From Pseudomonas prosekii (GTDB lineage: Bacteria; Pseudomonadota; Gammaproteobacteria; Pseudomonadales; Pseudomonadaceae): a DNA stretch of 64,000 bases. Below the pieces are notes generated by a model. It saw nothing but the letters and a program-made list of their open reading frames with translations. It was not told the origin of the DNA and made no database searches. Shown here in pieces: positions 40,986 through 50,482 of this stretch. The translations under genes were made by a program, and so were the position numbers. Each line of letters starts with the position of its first letter. Position 1 is the first letter of the stretch. The stretch covers positions 1,674,001 to 1,738,000 of the forward strand of contig NZ_LT629762.1 of NCBI RefSeq assembly GCF_900105155.1. The letters run 5' to 3'.

Positions 40986-43388
40986 TCACGCCAAGGTAGT
41001 TTTGCTGCTGGCGCTGTCGGGGTCGGCGAGCAGTTCCTGGATTTCCTCCCATGCCCGCTCATGCAATTGCGGCAGACCGCTGGCCTTGGCGTAGAGCTTA
41101 TCGATGCGGTAGATGTCCCCCAGCATATCGATGAGATTTTTCTGCAGTTTGCTAGCCTTGGTCAGCGTGTGCGCACCTTTGCCCAGCGCCGCCAATTCAA
41201 TCAATGCACTAGCGAAATGCATGAGTGCCGTGGCTCTGTCCCCCAGTGAATAGGCCTCGGCGCCCTGAACCATCTCCTTGGTCAGCAGCGCGGCACCCAC
41301 TGCAATGCCGACGGGGGGATAGATCACGCTGGCTAACGTGGCAGCGATCAACACAGTTTCGAAGACGATGCCGGTAATGATCTCTTCAAGGCTCTGCGTT
41401 GCCTCGTCCACATCGGACATGACTTTGCGCAGCACGCTGTCGTAACAACTGTTGAAATCGGTGATGCGCGAGTTGCGCTCCAGTACCGGCGCCTCGGCAA
41501 AGTTCGCCAACTGTTCAAGGTCTGTAACGTAGGTGCCAACCAGTCGTTGGTAGACCGCCGGCGTGCGCGCATAAAAATAGTCGCCCAGACCACGGGTTTT
41601 CACCGCGCTGACAAAGTCTTTGAAGGGACGCAACTCGCGGCCGTCCGGCGCATTTGGGGTGAACAGGTATTCTTCGACCAATCCGCCGATGTGCAGGCGA
41701 AACACAAACGTGCCGATCAACGCGTGACCTTTGAGACGAAGCTCAAACATCGCGCTGTGCTGCACCGCTGTCGGTTCCTCACCCAGCGGCGCCTCGGGCA
41801 GCGGCCGATCCGGGTCATATCCATCGACTACCTTCATCAGCTCGGTGACGTGCGAATTCGACAAACGGCCAGTGAACAGCGCCAGATAGATCGCCGTGCG
41901 CATCTGCCGTTGCAGGATGCCGAGGTGCAAAAGACGCTTGAACCGCCCATCCGGATGCCTGCGATTCATATACGTCGTGCGCAACATGGCGATGTACTGC
42001 TCACCCGCGCGCAACGTCCTCGACCAACCGGCGATATGCCGAATATCCAGTTTGCTGATCGCCGGATGAGACGCTTTCAGCGTATAGCGCGGGTACAAGT
42101 CGCGGTTGGGGTTATCTGCAGCGAAGTGCACTTCCCGGACTATCAGTTCAGTCAGGCTCATTTGCTGTTGCGCACTGATTTGCACTTCAATCCGCTCAGG
42201 ATCGACCACAACATTTTCACCGGCGGCGAGAAGAACGTCCTCTACGCGTTGTTTGATCAGTTGATGGCAGAAACGGTCATAACTGATGAAACTGCCCTGG
42301 CGCACTTCAATCGCACGTAACGCCCGCAGTTCGCAGTTGATCCGGCTGAACACTTGGCGCTGTTGATCGGTCGCCGCCCGGTAACCGTAGGGTGTATGGC
42401 TTTCTTCTGCGGCGATCAGCCAATCGCGATGGTTGGCAACAACAGTTGTCAGTGCTTCCTTGCCGGTATAAGGCGTCGGTGCCAGCGAAACTCCTCGCCA
42501 GAGACTTGGCAGTCTGGAGACTTGTTGCAGATAACCACCGACAACTTCGCGGTCCAGTGCATGAGTCTGCCAGCTCAGGTATTCGCGACCGCGCGGTGTC
42601 TCTGTCCAACTTCCAATATCGATGCTCACGCGCCGCAGCGACGGCAGTTGATACCAGTCCTGGCCACCGGGCGAGTCAGGTGCATAGAGCAACCAATCGT
42701 CATCGCTCGGACTGCGACTGCTGATCACGGCAAGGCCGGCCAGCGGCCGCCAGTTTTCATGCAACTGCACTGGCGCGATGATCAAATCCTCATCGCCTTC
42801 AATGAGACGGCGCACTCGCTGTAGATTGCTGTCGCTCAGATGGTCCTGCAACTTTGCCGAAAAGGCGCTGAACAGAAGTTGCTCGCGAGTCAGGTTTTCC
42901 ATGGCGGCGAGTACGTTCGGGCGCTGATAAACATCTCTGAACTCGCGGCCATAAGCCGCCCGCACGTCGTTGCTCATCAGCTTTTCCAGCCAATCGGGAG
43001 CCATGTGCCGTGTTTCTGATACCTGCAAGGTAATCTGTGGGCGTTCACCTTCATCGTGCAAGCCGTGCAACAACAAGTCCGTGAGCGAGCGCTTTTCTTC
43101 CTGAATCAAAGAGCGGCCACCGAAAGAAAACACATACCGCGATGAAGTCATCACCGTGTCGGGGTCGAGTGCTGTCCGGTACCACTTGGCCAGCGCCTGC
43201 GCAGCCAGATCACGAGCGTAAGCCTGAACGCTGGTTAACGGGCCAAGTTGGTTATCCAGATGAATCTGGCTGGCAATCAGGTTCTGCTCGAGTTCGCTGT
43301 AGTGCTGTCGGTCGGGTGCACTTGCACGCTCGAGCCATTGGACAGGAATGTCAGTGTTGGCGGGAATATGCGTATTGATTACGTTCAT
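40986..43388 (-). CDS. Dermonecrotic-toxin-like (DUF6543-type) protein, short form
   Basis: 800 residues, no signal peptide. The N-terminal part (VQWLERASAPDRQHYSELEQNLIASQI ... SVQAYARDLAAQALAKWYRTALDPDTV) and the later RQVFSRINCELRALRAIEVRQGSFISYDRFCHQLIKQRVEDVL resemble the large Pseudomonas proteins annotated as dermonecrotic-toxin-domain proteins. Near the end is a helical-hairpin hydrophobic region (IITGIVFETVLIAATLASVIYPPVGIAVGAALL, about 685-715) like a translocation segment. The chain ends soon after it, where longer relatives carry a C-terminal effector domain. No immunity gene or secretion gene is adjacent. Base composition is a little lower in GC than neighbours. Confidence 0.65.
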   Translation of the reverse strand: MNVINTHIPANTDIPVQWLERASAPDRQHYSELEQNLIASQIHLDNQLGPLTSVQAYARDLAAQALAKWYRTALDPDTVMTSSRYVFSFGGRSLIQEEKRSLTDLLLHGLHDEGERPQITLQVSETRHMAPDWLEKLMSNDVRAAYGREFRDVYQRPNVLAAMENLTREQLLFSAFSAKLQDHLSDSNLQRVRRLIEGDEDLIIAPVQLHENWRPLAGLAVISSRSPSDDDWLLYAPDSPGGQDWYQLPSLRRVSIDIGSWTETPRGREYLSWQTHALDREVVGGYLQQVSRLPSLWRGVSLAPTPYTGKEALTTVVANHRDWLIAAEESHTPYGYRAATDQQRQVFSRINCELRALRAIEVRQGSFISYDRFCHQLIKQRVEDVLLAAGENVVVDPERIEVQISAQQQMSLTELIVREVHFAADNPNRDLYPRYTLKASHPAISKLDIRHIAGWSRTLRAGEQYIAMLRTTYMNRRHPDGRFKRLLHLGILQRQMRTAIYLALFTGRLSNSHVTELMKVVDGYDPDRPLPEAPLGEEPTAVQHSAMFELRLKGHALIGTFVFRLHIGGLVEEYLFTPNAPDGRELRPFKDFVSAVKTRGLGDYFYARTPAVYQRLVGTYVTDLEQLANFAEAPVLERNSRITDFNSCYDSVLRKVMSDVDEATQSLEEIITGIVFETVLIAATLASVIYPPVGIAVGAALLTKEMVQGAEAYSLGDRATALMHFASALIELAALGKGAHTLTKASKLQKNLIDMLGDIYRIDKLYAKASGLPQLHERAWEEIQELLADPDSASSKTTLA

Positions 43389-43570
43389 TCAATTGCCCTT
43401 CGATTAATTCTCAACTGGCCGGCTCAATGCAGGCGAAAATTAATCTACGTCGGTTCGAACAAACATCAAATCGGCAAATCAACACTGAACAGTCACAGCT
43501 ACAACCGCATGTAAACCGAATCTTTTTTCTACATATAAAGGGAAACGTTTAGCCCGACACCAATCCCCTG

Positions 43571-46132
43571 TCAGCCCCACAACCCCAACGATTTCGCCTT
43601 CGCTACCGCTTGCGTGCGACGCTCCACCCGTAACTTTCCATGTATGCGGCGGCTGTGAGTTTTAACAGTATGCAAAGAAATAAACAGCGCATCGGCAATC
43701 TGCTGATTAGAGTGACCGAGTGCAATTAATTCCAATACTTGCAGTTCACGCTGACTTAACAAGTCCGCAGGCGCAGAACTCGCGCATGGCTCTTTGGCCG
43801 GCAATGGAACAACGTGTTGCGCGTCTGACAATGATGGCTGGCGCAACCGCAATTCACTCCAGAGTTGCTGCAGTTGATAGCGCTCTACATTGCGCGAGCC
43901 CTCGTGCAAAACGTCGACGGCTTTCGCCACTTGCCCGTCGAGCCAAAGTGCCTCGGCCAAGGCCAATTGCAACTCGGTGGCGAGCGCGTACATGCCGCAC
44001 GATCGGGCCTGCTCAAGCGCCGCATCGATTTGCCCCACCGCGTCGACCGAACCCGGCATAACTCGAATTTTGGCAAGCGCCAGCAGGTATTCGATTCGCG
44101 CGATCAGCGCGAGCGTTGCCGGCGGCGCATGGCGTGCGCGCGGCCCGCGATAGTGTTTGAGCACGCGACTCAGCGCCTCGCACGCCAACTCCGCGCGGCC
44201 CTGTTGCAACCAGAAATGGCTGCTGACCTGCAACAGCACGCCGCGATACACCGTGTCGGGGATCTGGCGCAGTTGCATCAACCGTTCGGCATCGCGCAAA
44301 CAGACGAATGCGTGGGCGTAATCGCGCCGATTGGCAGCTAATTGCGCCAGGCCGATATAGCCGTACAACACGCGTTTGTCGTGGCTGCGCAGGCACTGTT
44401 CCTGCCCGGCGTGAAACAGTTCTCGCGCCCGCTCCTCTTCGCCCATGCACAGTGCCAGACGCCCGCGACGCAAGGCGATGCGCCCCAGCAGCGGCGTCGG
44501 CAACGATGCCTGTTGGCAGAGCAAATCATGGATATTCGCCAGCAGCGTCTCGGCCCGCGCGGGGGCGCCGCGCTGTTCCAGCAATTGCGCGTGATCGAGT
44601 TCGAGCAAGCCCTCAAACACCAGTGAGCCCTGCGCCCGAGCCAGGCACAGCGCCTCGCGGTTGAGGGCCTGCGCGACTTCCAGTTCGCCGCGCAGCAAGG
44701 CTTGCTGGGTCAACCCCGACAGGCACAAAACGCGCACGGTCCACAGGTCCGGCCCGAGGTCGTGCAGCGCCTCCAGCAGATGCGCGCGCGACGCCTCCAT
44801 GCGCCCCTGCAAGTGCAGCAACCAACCCTGCTGCGCTTGCCAACGGGCGAGCAATTGTTGCTGCAGCAGCGGCGTCGGTTGCGGGGTAAATCGCGACAGC
44901 TGTTCGATGCATTCAGCCGCCTGTTCAAAGCGCCCGGCGAACAACGACGCAGCGGTGATCAAGCCGACCAATTGCGGCGAGCCGGACAACAACTCCGCAC
45001 CCTGTTGCTCGTGCAAGCGCAGCAACAGGAGCACCGTTTGCTCTTCGAACAAATGCTCGAAACTGAAGTGCTGCAACAGGCTGACCGCGACTTCATATTC
45101 TTCGGCGAGCAAGGCCTGTTCGAACGCCGGTTTCCACAGCTGTTCGGCGGCGAACCACTGGCACGCGCGCCGATGCCAGGAACGCCCGGTCGACCATTGT
45201 TCATCGCGCATCAGTTGCGTGAGTGGCGGAAAAATCTGCAGCCAGTCCGCCGAGTCCTGCCAGGGCTCGATAAAGCAGCCGAGTTCCTGCAACGTCTTCA
45301 GGCATTGCGCGCCTTCACCGGCGCCGAACAGGTGCTCGCACAACCGCGCATTGAAGCGCGGCAAATGCGCGAGTACACGCCAGGCTTCGGTGAGTTCGGC
45401 GCTGAGGCTGGTGAACAGTTCGTGCTGCAGATAATCGAGCAAGGTGTCCGGTCGGCTGTGCAGCGTGTCGTTGCGCGACCAGTCGCATTTGTGCAGCAGC
45501 GCAATGCGCACACCGGCGCACCAGCCGCCACTGAGGCGGATGATTTTGCTCGCGGCAATGTTCGCTTCGGCGGGTGTCAGGTGCTGCAACAGCGCGGCAA
45601 TTTCCGCTTGATTGAAGGCCAGCGTCGAGCGCTCGCCGTCATACAGATCATCGTCGAGTAACAGGCGTGGCCAGTTGCATTGCGGACGCCGCCGCGCGCC
45701 CAGCCACCAGGTCACCATCGGGCTGCTGACGGCGATCAGGCGATCGAGCAGTTGGTCCAGTTGCGGATTCGGCAAGCGGCAGTAATCGTCGAGAAACAGC
45801 CAGATCGGCGTCGACCAGCGGGCCAGCGCTGCAAGGACTGCGGACTCTTCCGCTGACGGCAGCCCTGACGCTTCGGCCAGCCGTCGACACAGATCGGCCG
45901 GGGTCATGGCGGCACCGGCCAACGGCAACCAGCACACCTGACATTGTGGCGGCGCCTGCAACAGGCAATCGGCGAGCAACGAGGTTTTGCCGCTGCCGGC
46001 CGGCGCGCAGAGCAATTTCACCCGCGCGTTCGATGCCAGCAACGGCGCGCTCAGCCGCTCGCGCGACAGGTGATGGGAGGACAAGCGGGGCAAAAATCCC
46101 GGACGATCCAGACACGGGGTCATGGCGGTCAT
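43571..46132 (-). CDS. MalT-like (LAL) LuxR-family transcriptional regulator
   Basis: 853 residues. Walker A is LLCAPAGSGKTSLLADCLL (about 39-57); Walker B is TPIWLFLDDYCRLPNPQLD. A winged-helix/arm region is followed by about 400 residues of TPR-like helices. The C-terminal LuxR HTH is LLSQRELQVLELIALGHSNQQIADALFISLHTVKTHSRRIHGKL (about 785-830). MalT-type regulators are ATP- and ligand-dependent activators. It is upstream of and co-directional with nothing downstream, and follows the DUF1302/DUF1329 pair transcribed on the same strand, which it probably activates. Confidence 0.88.
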   Translation of the reverse strand: MTAMTPCLDRPGFLPRLSSHHLSRERLSAPLLASNARVKLLCAPAGSGKTSLLADCLLQAPPQCQVCWLPLAGAAMTPADLCRRLAEASGLPSAEESAVLAALARWSTPIWLFLDDYCRLPNPQLDQLLDRLIAVSSPMVTWWLGARRRPQCNWPRLLLDDDLYDGERSTLAFNQAEIAALLQHLTPAEANIAASKIIRLSGGWCAGVRIALLHKCDWSRNDTLHSRPDTLLDYLQHELFTSLSAELTEAWRVLAHLPRFNARLCEHLFGAGEGAQCLKTLQELGCFIEPWQDSADWLQIFPPLTQLMRDEQWSTGRSWHRRACQWFAAEQLWKPAFEQALLAEEYEVAVSLLQHFSFEHLFEEQTVLLLLRLHEQQGAELLSGSPQLVGLITAASLFAGRFEQAAECIEQLSRFTPQPTPLLQQQLLARWQAQQGWLLHLQGRMEASRAHLLEALHDLGPDLWTVRVLCLSGLTQQALLRGELEVAQALNREALCLARAQGSLVFEGLLELDHAQLLEQRGAPARAETLLANIHDLLCQQASLPTPLLGRIALRRGRLALCMGEEERARELFHAGQEQCLRSHDKRVLYGYIGLAQLAANRRDYAHAFVCLRDAERLMQLRQIPDTVYRGVLLQVSSHFWLQQGRAELACEALSRVLKHYRGPRARHAPPATLALIARIEYLLALAKIRVMPGSVDAVGQIDAALEQARSCGMYALATELQLALAEALWLDGQVAKAVDVLHEGSRNVERYQLQQLWSELRLRQPSLSDAQHVVPLPAKEPCASSAPADLLSQRELQVLELIALGHSNQQIADALFISLHTVKTHSRRIHGKLRVERRTQAVAKAKSLGLWG

Positions 46133-46447
46133 TGCGGCGTGCCTTTTTATAGTTGTGCCGCAACCCTAGCCCTCTCCCGCGTGCTTGTTGAGAAACATTC
46201 AGAACGCTGATTGCCCCCCATAAAAAACCCGCCCCTGTATGAGCTGAGCTTGATGGGAGCTGAACTTGATGGGAGCAAAGCTTTGCTCCTACGGGGATGA
46301 CGGTCTGCCATTCAACACTGATATTGGCTGACCCAACCCCCCCCCTGTAGGAGCTGAGCTTGCTCGCGAAAGCGGTCTGCCATTCAACATTGATGTTGGC
46401 TGACACAACGCCTTCGCGAGCAAGCTTCGCTCCTACAGGATGGTGGC
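46133..46447. repeat. REP array between the MalT-like and DUF1329 genes
   Basis: Most of this 315-bp gap is repeat sequence. At 46239-46272 a partial unit is tandemly duplicated (GAGCTGAGCTTGATGGGAGC, then GAGCTGAACTTGATGGGAGC). It is followed by CAAAGCTTTGCTCC and a full inverted pair at about 46346-46439 (CTGTAGGAGCTGAGCTTGCT ... AGCAAGCTTCGCTCCTACAG). No gene is seen. Confidence 0.75.
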
Positions 46448-47815
46448 TTAACGAACCCCCTCAGCGCGCAATGCCGATGGCGTGTAATCAGCCGCTTTCG
46501 CTTCAAAGCCGAATTCAAAGCTGTGCTTCTCTTCGTTCTTCATCCCGAGGGCAAGGTAACGCCCGGCAATGATGTCGTAGAGCGCTTCCAGGGTGTACGC
46601 CTGGGCCTGGTGATCGTAGTAATACTGCGCGTGCCCCTCGGCAACTCGCCACAGTTGGCCGCGACCGTCGTAGTGATCGACCAGCGCCACCTGCCAACTG
46701 TCTTCGTCGATGTACATGTGGCGTTTGGCATAAATGTGCCGCTCGCTCGGCTTCACCGTGCCGACCACTTCCCAGACCCGGTGCAGCTCATAACGGGTCA
46801 GGTCCTGATTGATATGCCCAGCCTTGACGATGTCGTCGTACTTGAGCTTCGGCGAATCGAGCTTGTAGCTGTTATACGGAATGTACATTTCCTTTTTGCC
46901 GACCAGTTTCCAGTCGTAGCGATCCGGTGCGCCGGAGAACATGTCGAAGTTGTCCGAAGTGCGCAGGCCATCGGCAGCGGTGCCCGGCCCGTCATACGCG
47001 ACTTGCGGCGCCCGACGCACGCGACGCTGACCGGCGTTATAGATCCACGCCAGACGCGGTTCCTTGACCTGATCGAGCGTCTCGTGAACCAGCAACACGT
47101 TACCCGCCAGACGCGCCGGCGCGGTCACCGACTGCTTGAAAAACGTCAGCACGTTCGCGGCTTTTTCCGGGTCGAGATCCTTGATCAATTGCGGCACGGC
47201 GATCTCTTCTTCGAAGCGGATCGGCGTGTAGCTGCCATTGGTTTGCGGGGTCACTTGCGTGATGATCCGGCGCAAATTGCCGCCGTGATAACGGGTGATG
47301 TGGTTCCACAACACCTCGACGCCATTCTTCGGAATCGGGAACGCGTAGTAGCGGTTGCCGGTGAAATTGGCCAGGCCGCTGCCGTCATTGATGCTGTTGA
47401 CGTTGAGCGCACTGCGCTTGGCCGATTCGTAGATTTCCGGCGGCACGGCGACCGTTCGATGGGTCGGGTAGACCGGAATTCTGTAGGTTTCCGGGTAGCG
47501 CTTGAACATCGCCACCTGACCTTCCGACAGCTTGTCCTTGTACTTGTCGACCGTCGCCGCGGTGATCACGAACAGCGGTTTTTCGCTGGCAAACGGGTCG
47601 GCGAGGAAACCTTTGCTGTCCACCGCCCCAGCGTTTTTCGGAATGCCGCCGGTCCACGCCGGGATCGAGCCGTCAGCGTTGCCGGCCTTCTCTGCGCCCA
47701 ACGGGGTGAGGCTGGTCCCGAGCTTGTTGGCTTCGTCCGGCGAAACCGCCGCTATCACGTTGGCGGCCAGCAGACTCAGGGCCAGGGCGCCGCATTGCAG
47801 AATCATTTTGCGCAT
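46448..47815 (-). CDS. DUF1329 domain envelope protein
   Basis: 455 residues from ATG 47815. Three in-frame ATGs are clustered (47824, 47821, 47815); AGAAGG sits nine bases before the third. The signal peptide MRKMILQCGALALSLLAANVIA is cleaved near AVSPDEA. The body starts ANKLGTSLTPLGAEKAGNADGSIPAWTGG, the conserved DUF1329 opening, and includes HRVWEVVGTVKPSERHIYAKRHMYIDEDSWQVALVDHYDGRGQLWR. DUF1329 proteins share a LolA/LolB-like fold and are almost always paired with DUF1302. It is separated from the DUF1302 gene by about 23 bp, one operon. Confidence 0.87.
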   Translation of the reverse strand: MRKMILQCGALALSLLAANVIAAVSPDEANKLGTSLTPLGAEKAGNADGSIPAWTGGIPKNAGAVDSKGFLADPFASEKPLFVITAATVDKYKDKLSEGQVAMFKRYPETYRIPVYPTHRTVAVPPEIYESAKRSALNVNSINDGSGLANFTGNRYYAFPIPKNGVEVLWNHITRYHGGNLRRIITQVTPQTNGSYTPIRFEEEIAVPQLIKDLDPEKAANVLTFFKQSVTAPARLAGNVLLVHETLDQVKEPRLAWIYNAGQRRVRRAPQVAYDGPGTAADGLRTSDNFDMFSGAPDRYDWKLVGKKEMYIPYNSYKLDSPKLKYDDIVKAGHINQDLTRYELHRVWEVVGTVKPSERHIYAKRHMYIDEDSWQVALVDHYDGRGQLWRVAEGHAQYYYDHQAQAYTLEALYDIIAGRYLALGMKNEEKHSFEFGFEAKAADYTPSALRAEGVR

Positions 47816-47838
47816 TAACATCATCCTTCTCAGCCAGA

Positions 47839-49632
47839 TCAGAAGTTCACGCCGAAGCTCAGCGCCAGGAAGTCGCGGTCTTCGAGAACGTTGTAGTCAC
47901 CGCCGAAAAAGTCGGTGTAACTCAAGCTCGCGGTATAGGTGTTGCGGTAGTCGGCATCGACGCCGACGCTGATCGCCTTGGCGCCTTCGTTGAACAGGCC
48001 GTTGGGGCCATAACCGGCGACGTCGTGGGACCAGGACAGATTCGGTTTAAGGTTGATCCCGCCGATCACGTTGGCGTAATCGAGGATTGCCCGGGTGCGA
48101 TAACCCCACGACGTCGAGGTGACGAAGCCCTCGGTGTCGCCGCCGAAACCGTACTGGCCGAACACCGAATCGCGGCCATAACGCAGATCGCTTCGCGACT
48201 CCAGGCCACCGACGCGCACCACCGCTGCTTCACCGACCACGGTCAGCCGTTCGGCGCCGAGCACCTGATCGAAGAAGTGCGTGAGCGTGCTCTGGATTTG
48301 CGTCACTTCCTTGCGCCGATATCCTTTGTTGTCGGCCCCCGGCGCGGTGGCGATCGGCGAAGCGGCGCCGCCGGCAATCGGGTTGATCAGCGCCAGGGTC
48401 AGGTCGTTGGTGCTGACTTGCACCGGCGCGTTGGGCCGATAGCTGATCTCGCCGGTCCACGCGGTGCCGGTGGGCAACGTGGTGGAGAAACTCGCGCCGT
48501 ACAGGCGAATGTCTTCCGGGTAATCGAGGTAATACTGGCCGCGACCGAGCATCACACTTTGCGCCAGCCCGGCGCCGCTGCCGGGGGCCAGACCGTTGGC
48601 AATATTGACCAGGCCCGGCAGGCTGGCGAGGGTCGAAGCGCCGGCGGTGATAGTGCCGACCGTTGGCGTGCGGCTGTGGTAATTCATGAAGTACAAGCCG
48701 TACTCGGTGTCGTCGCCGAGCCAGCGCAGCGCCGTGCCCCACTGCCCGGAATCACGCGCATCGCGGTCGCCGCCACGGGGGATGACCACGCCCTCACGCG
48801 TTACCTGAATCGGCTGACCGAACGCCGAGGCCAGCGGCGCAAACGGCGCAATCGCCGGGCTGCCGACGGTGTAGCCGTTGGTGCAGCCGTCAGCCGCTAC
48901 GTCGACGCCGAAGTAGGTGCCGCAGTTGTCGAGAACCGTCTGGTCCCACTCCAGTTGATAAAAACCTTCGACAGTCAGTTGATCGGTCAGGCCTTGCGAG
49001 CCGAACAACATGTTTACCGGGATCAGGCCTTCCTTGATCTCGGCGCCGGGACGCCGAAACGCCGACACGTCGACCGGGTTGATGCTGTTGATCGAGTTGC
49101 CGATGAAGGTACTTTCGCCCCAACTCACCACTTGTTTACCCGCGCGCACAGTGCCGGGCAGGTTGGCGATGGAATAGTTGTGATAGACGAACGCATCGAG
49201 GATCTGCGCGCCGGACGATTTCGCGCCTTCCTTGCGCCCGTTGTCGCTGATCTGTTTGAACTCGCGGTCCTCGTCCTTGAGCTCGAAGTCGTACCAGTAT
49301 TTGCCGCGGACAAACACGCCGGTATCGCCGTACTTGAGTTCGAGATCGTGGATGCCCTTGACGATTTTGGAGAAGGTTTCACCCTTCTTGAAATTCAGTC
49401 GCCCGTCATCACCGGTCGAGGATTGGCCAGTGCCGCCGTTGACCGTGCCGACAAAAGCCTTGTCCGCATCGCGCATGCCCCAACTCGCGCCGACCGACAG
49501 CGAGGAATCGAAGGTGCCTTCGATTTCGCCGATATTGAATGCAACGGCATGCGCCTGGGCACAGCAACCCAAAGCCACCGCAGCGGCCAGCGCTTGCGGC
49601 GTGAAGATGGCGCGCATTGTTGTTTTTGTCAT
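47839..49632 (-). CDS. DUF1302 outer-membrane protein
   Basis: 597 residues from ATG 49632 with GGGGAAGA upstream; the frame is open earlier, but the signal peptide (MRAIFTPQALAAAVALGCCAQAHA) fixes the start. The mature part starts VAFNIGEIEGTFDSSLSVGASWGMRDADKAFVG and is rich in alternating beta-strand segments, ending with DRDFLALSFGVNF (terminal Phe as in outer-membrane barrels). DUF1302 proteins are thought to be barrel proteins linked to uptake or handling of hydrophobic compounds. It forms a unit with DUF1329 and the MalT-like gene; an RND/MMPL exporter often seen with the pair is absent here. Confidence 0.87.
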   Translation of the reverse strand: MTKTTMRAIFTPQALAAAVALGCCAQAHAVAFNIGEIEGTFDSSLSVGASWGMRDADKAFVGTVNGGTGQSSTGDDGRLNFKKGETFSKIVKGIHDLELKYGDTGVFVRGKYWYDFELKDEDREFKQISDNGRKEGAKSSGAQILDAFVYHNYSIANLPGTVRAGKQVVSWGESTFIGNSINSINPVDVSAFRRPGAEIKEGLIPVNMLFGSQGLTDQLTVEGFYQLEWDQTVLDNCGTYFGVDVAADGCTNGYTVGSPAIAPFAPLASAFGQPIQVTREGVVIPRGGDRDARDSGQWGTALRWLGDDTEYGLYFMNYHSRTPTVGTITAGASTLASLPGLVNIANGLAPGSGAGLAQSVMLGRGQYYLDYPEDIRLYGASFSTTLPTGTAWTGEISYRPNAPVQVSTNDLTLALINPIAGGAASPIATAPGADNKGYRRKEVTQIQSTLTHFFDQVLGAERLTVVGEAAVVRVGGLESRSDLRYGRDSVFGQYGFGGDTEGFVTSTSWGYRTRAILDYANVIGGINLKPNLSWSHDVAGYGPNGLFNEGAKAISVGVDADYRNTYTASLSYTDFFGGDYNVLEDRDFLALSFGVNF

Positions 49633-49795
49633 GCGTCTTCCCCGGTGAGTGACAGAAGGCCCCACCCTACTGCTCCGCGCCGGGAGCGATAAGCGCACCA
49701 AGGAGGTATTCGCGTTGTACCTCCAAAGGATGAACGCCCGCACCGCACGGCGCTTTGCGCCACGCATGGACGAGCTGGATAAAGGATTATCAACC

Positions 49796-49977
49796 GAACG
49801 CATAACCCCAAATTGACAGAGCCCCTGTAGCAGCTACCGAGCCTGCGAGGCTGCGTCCGGCTGCGAAGCAGTCGTGAACCCGAGCTGAACGCATAACCCC
49901 AAATTGACAGAGCCCCTGTAGCAGCTGCCGAGGCACGAGGCTGCGTTCGGCTGCGAAGCAGTCGTGAATCAGTTCAC
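49796..49977 (+). repeat. 91-bp tandem duplication upstream of the DUF1302 gene
   Basis: Two head-to-tail copies, starting at 49796 and 49887. Each begins GAACGCATAACCCCAAATTG and carries one REP unit (CTGTAGCAGCTRCCGAG ... GGCTGCGAAGCAGTCGTGAA). The copies have diverged slightly inside the REP part. Confidence 0.85.
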
Positions 49978-50099
49978 GCGGGGTGTCAGGAAAATCGCTT
50001 GTTCAGGTTTGACGACTGCTTCGCAGCCGAACGCAGCCTCGTACCTCGGCAGCTGCTACATGAGCCAACGCAGCCTCGTGCCTCGGCAGCTGCTACACG
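49820..50099. repeat. Cluster of four REP units of the GTAGCAGCTGCCGAGG family
   Basis: Two direct units (from the tandem duplication) are followed by two inverse units. The first inverse unit is GACTGCTTCGCAGCCGAACG ... CCTCGGCAGCTGCTACA. The second is a shorter GCAGCCTCGTGCCTCGGCAG ... CTGCTACA. The cluster fills most of the first half of the 850-bp gap 49633-50482 between DUF1302 and SDR genes. Confidence 0.85.
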
Positions 50100-50224
50100 G
50101 CCGATGCGGCTCTCAATGCGACAAATCCGGGCGCGGCGCGAATTCGCGACTGTTACACGCCCCGTAACAGTGCATGTCTGGAATCGCTATTTTTCCTTTG
50201 CGTTCAACCCCCTATTCTTGCCGG

Positions 50225-50408
50225 GCTTTCACGGGTAACCGACCGTAAGCACGACGCGATCGACCTGACTGAACCCCAGGCCTGTCGCGGCAGATTTCAG
50301 ATGGATTGAAGCGCTCTTCGATTCATCGCCCTGTGTTCACTGACGTTGATTTATTGCTCCTTGATCAATCGTCTTACTTTGGCCGCTGCGTTTGCAGCGG
50401 CCTTTTTT
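50225..50408 (+). ncRNA. Candidate small RNA ending in a strong terminator
   Basis: This stretch has no coding sequence. An RpoS-like -10 (CCTATTCTTG, 50211-50220) is followed by about 180 bp and a perfect terminator, GGCCGCTGC / GCAGCGGCC plus six T, pointing right. Inside is another hairpin (GATTGAAG, CGCT, CTTCGATT). Both flanking genes run leftward, so this rightward terminator has no protein-coding transcript to serve. The ends are estimates and I do not recognise the RNA. Confidence 0.42.
50381..50408 (+). terminator. Orphan rightward Rho-independent terminator
   Basis: Nine-bp perfect stem GGCCGCTGC / GCAGCGGCC, loop GTTT, then TTTTTT. The nearest upstream gene on the plus strand is many kilobases away. 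The T-run is on the plus strand only. Confidence 0.85.
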
Positions 50409-50482
50409 ATGGGCGATGTTTTTAGCGGGGATTTGGCGCGGGGATGGCACGGCTCAGGCACGCCCTGCCGAATGCAGCGAGA

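Noticed and set aside
50225..50408. Identity of the candidate RNA as RgsA, RsmY/Z or PrrF
   Set aside because: It lacks the multiple GGA loops of Rsm RNAs and the PrrF core, and the genomic context differs from the one I recall for rgsA.
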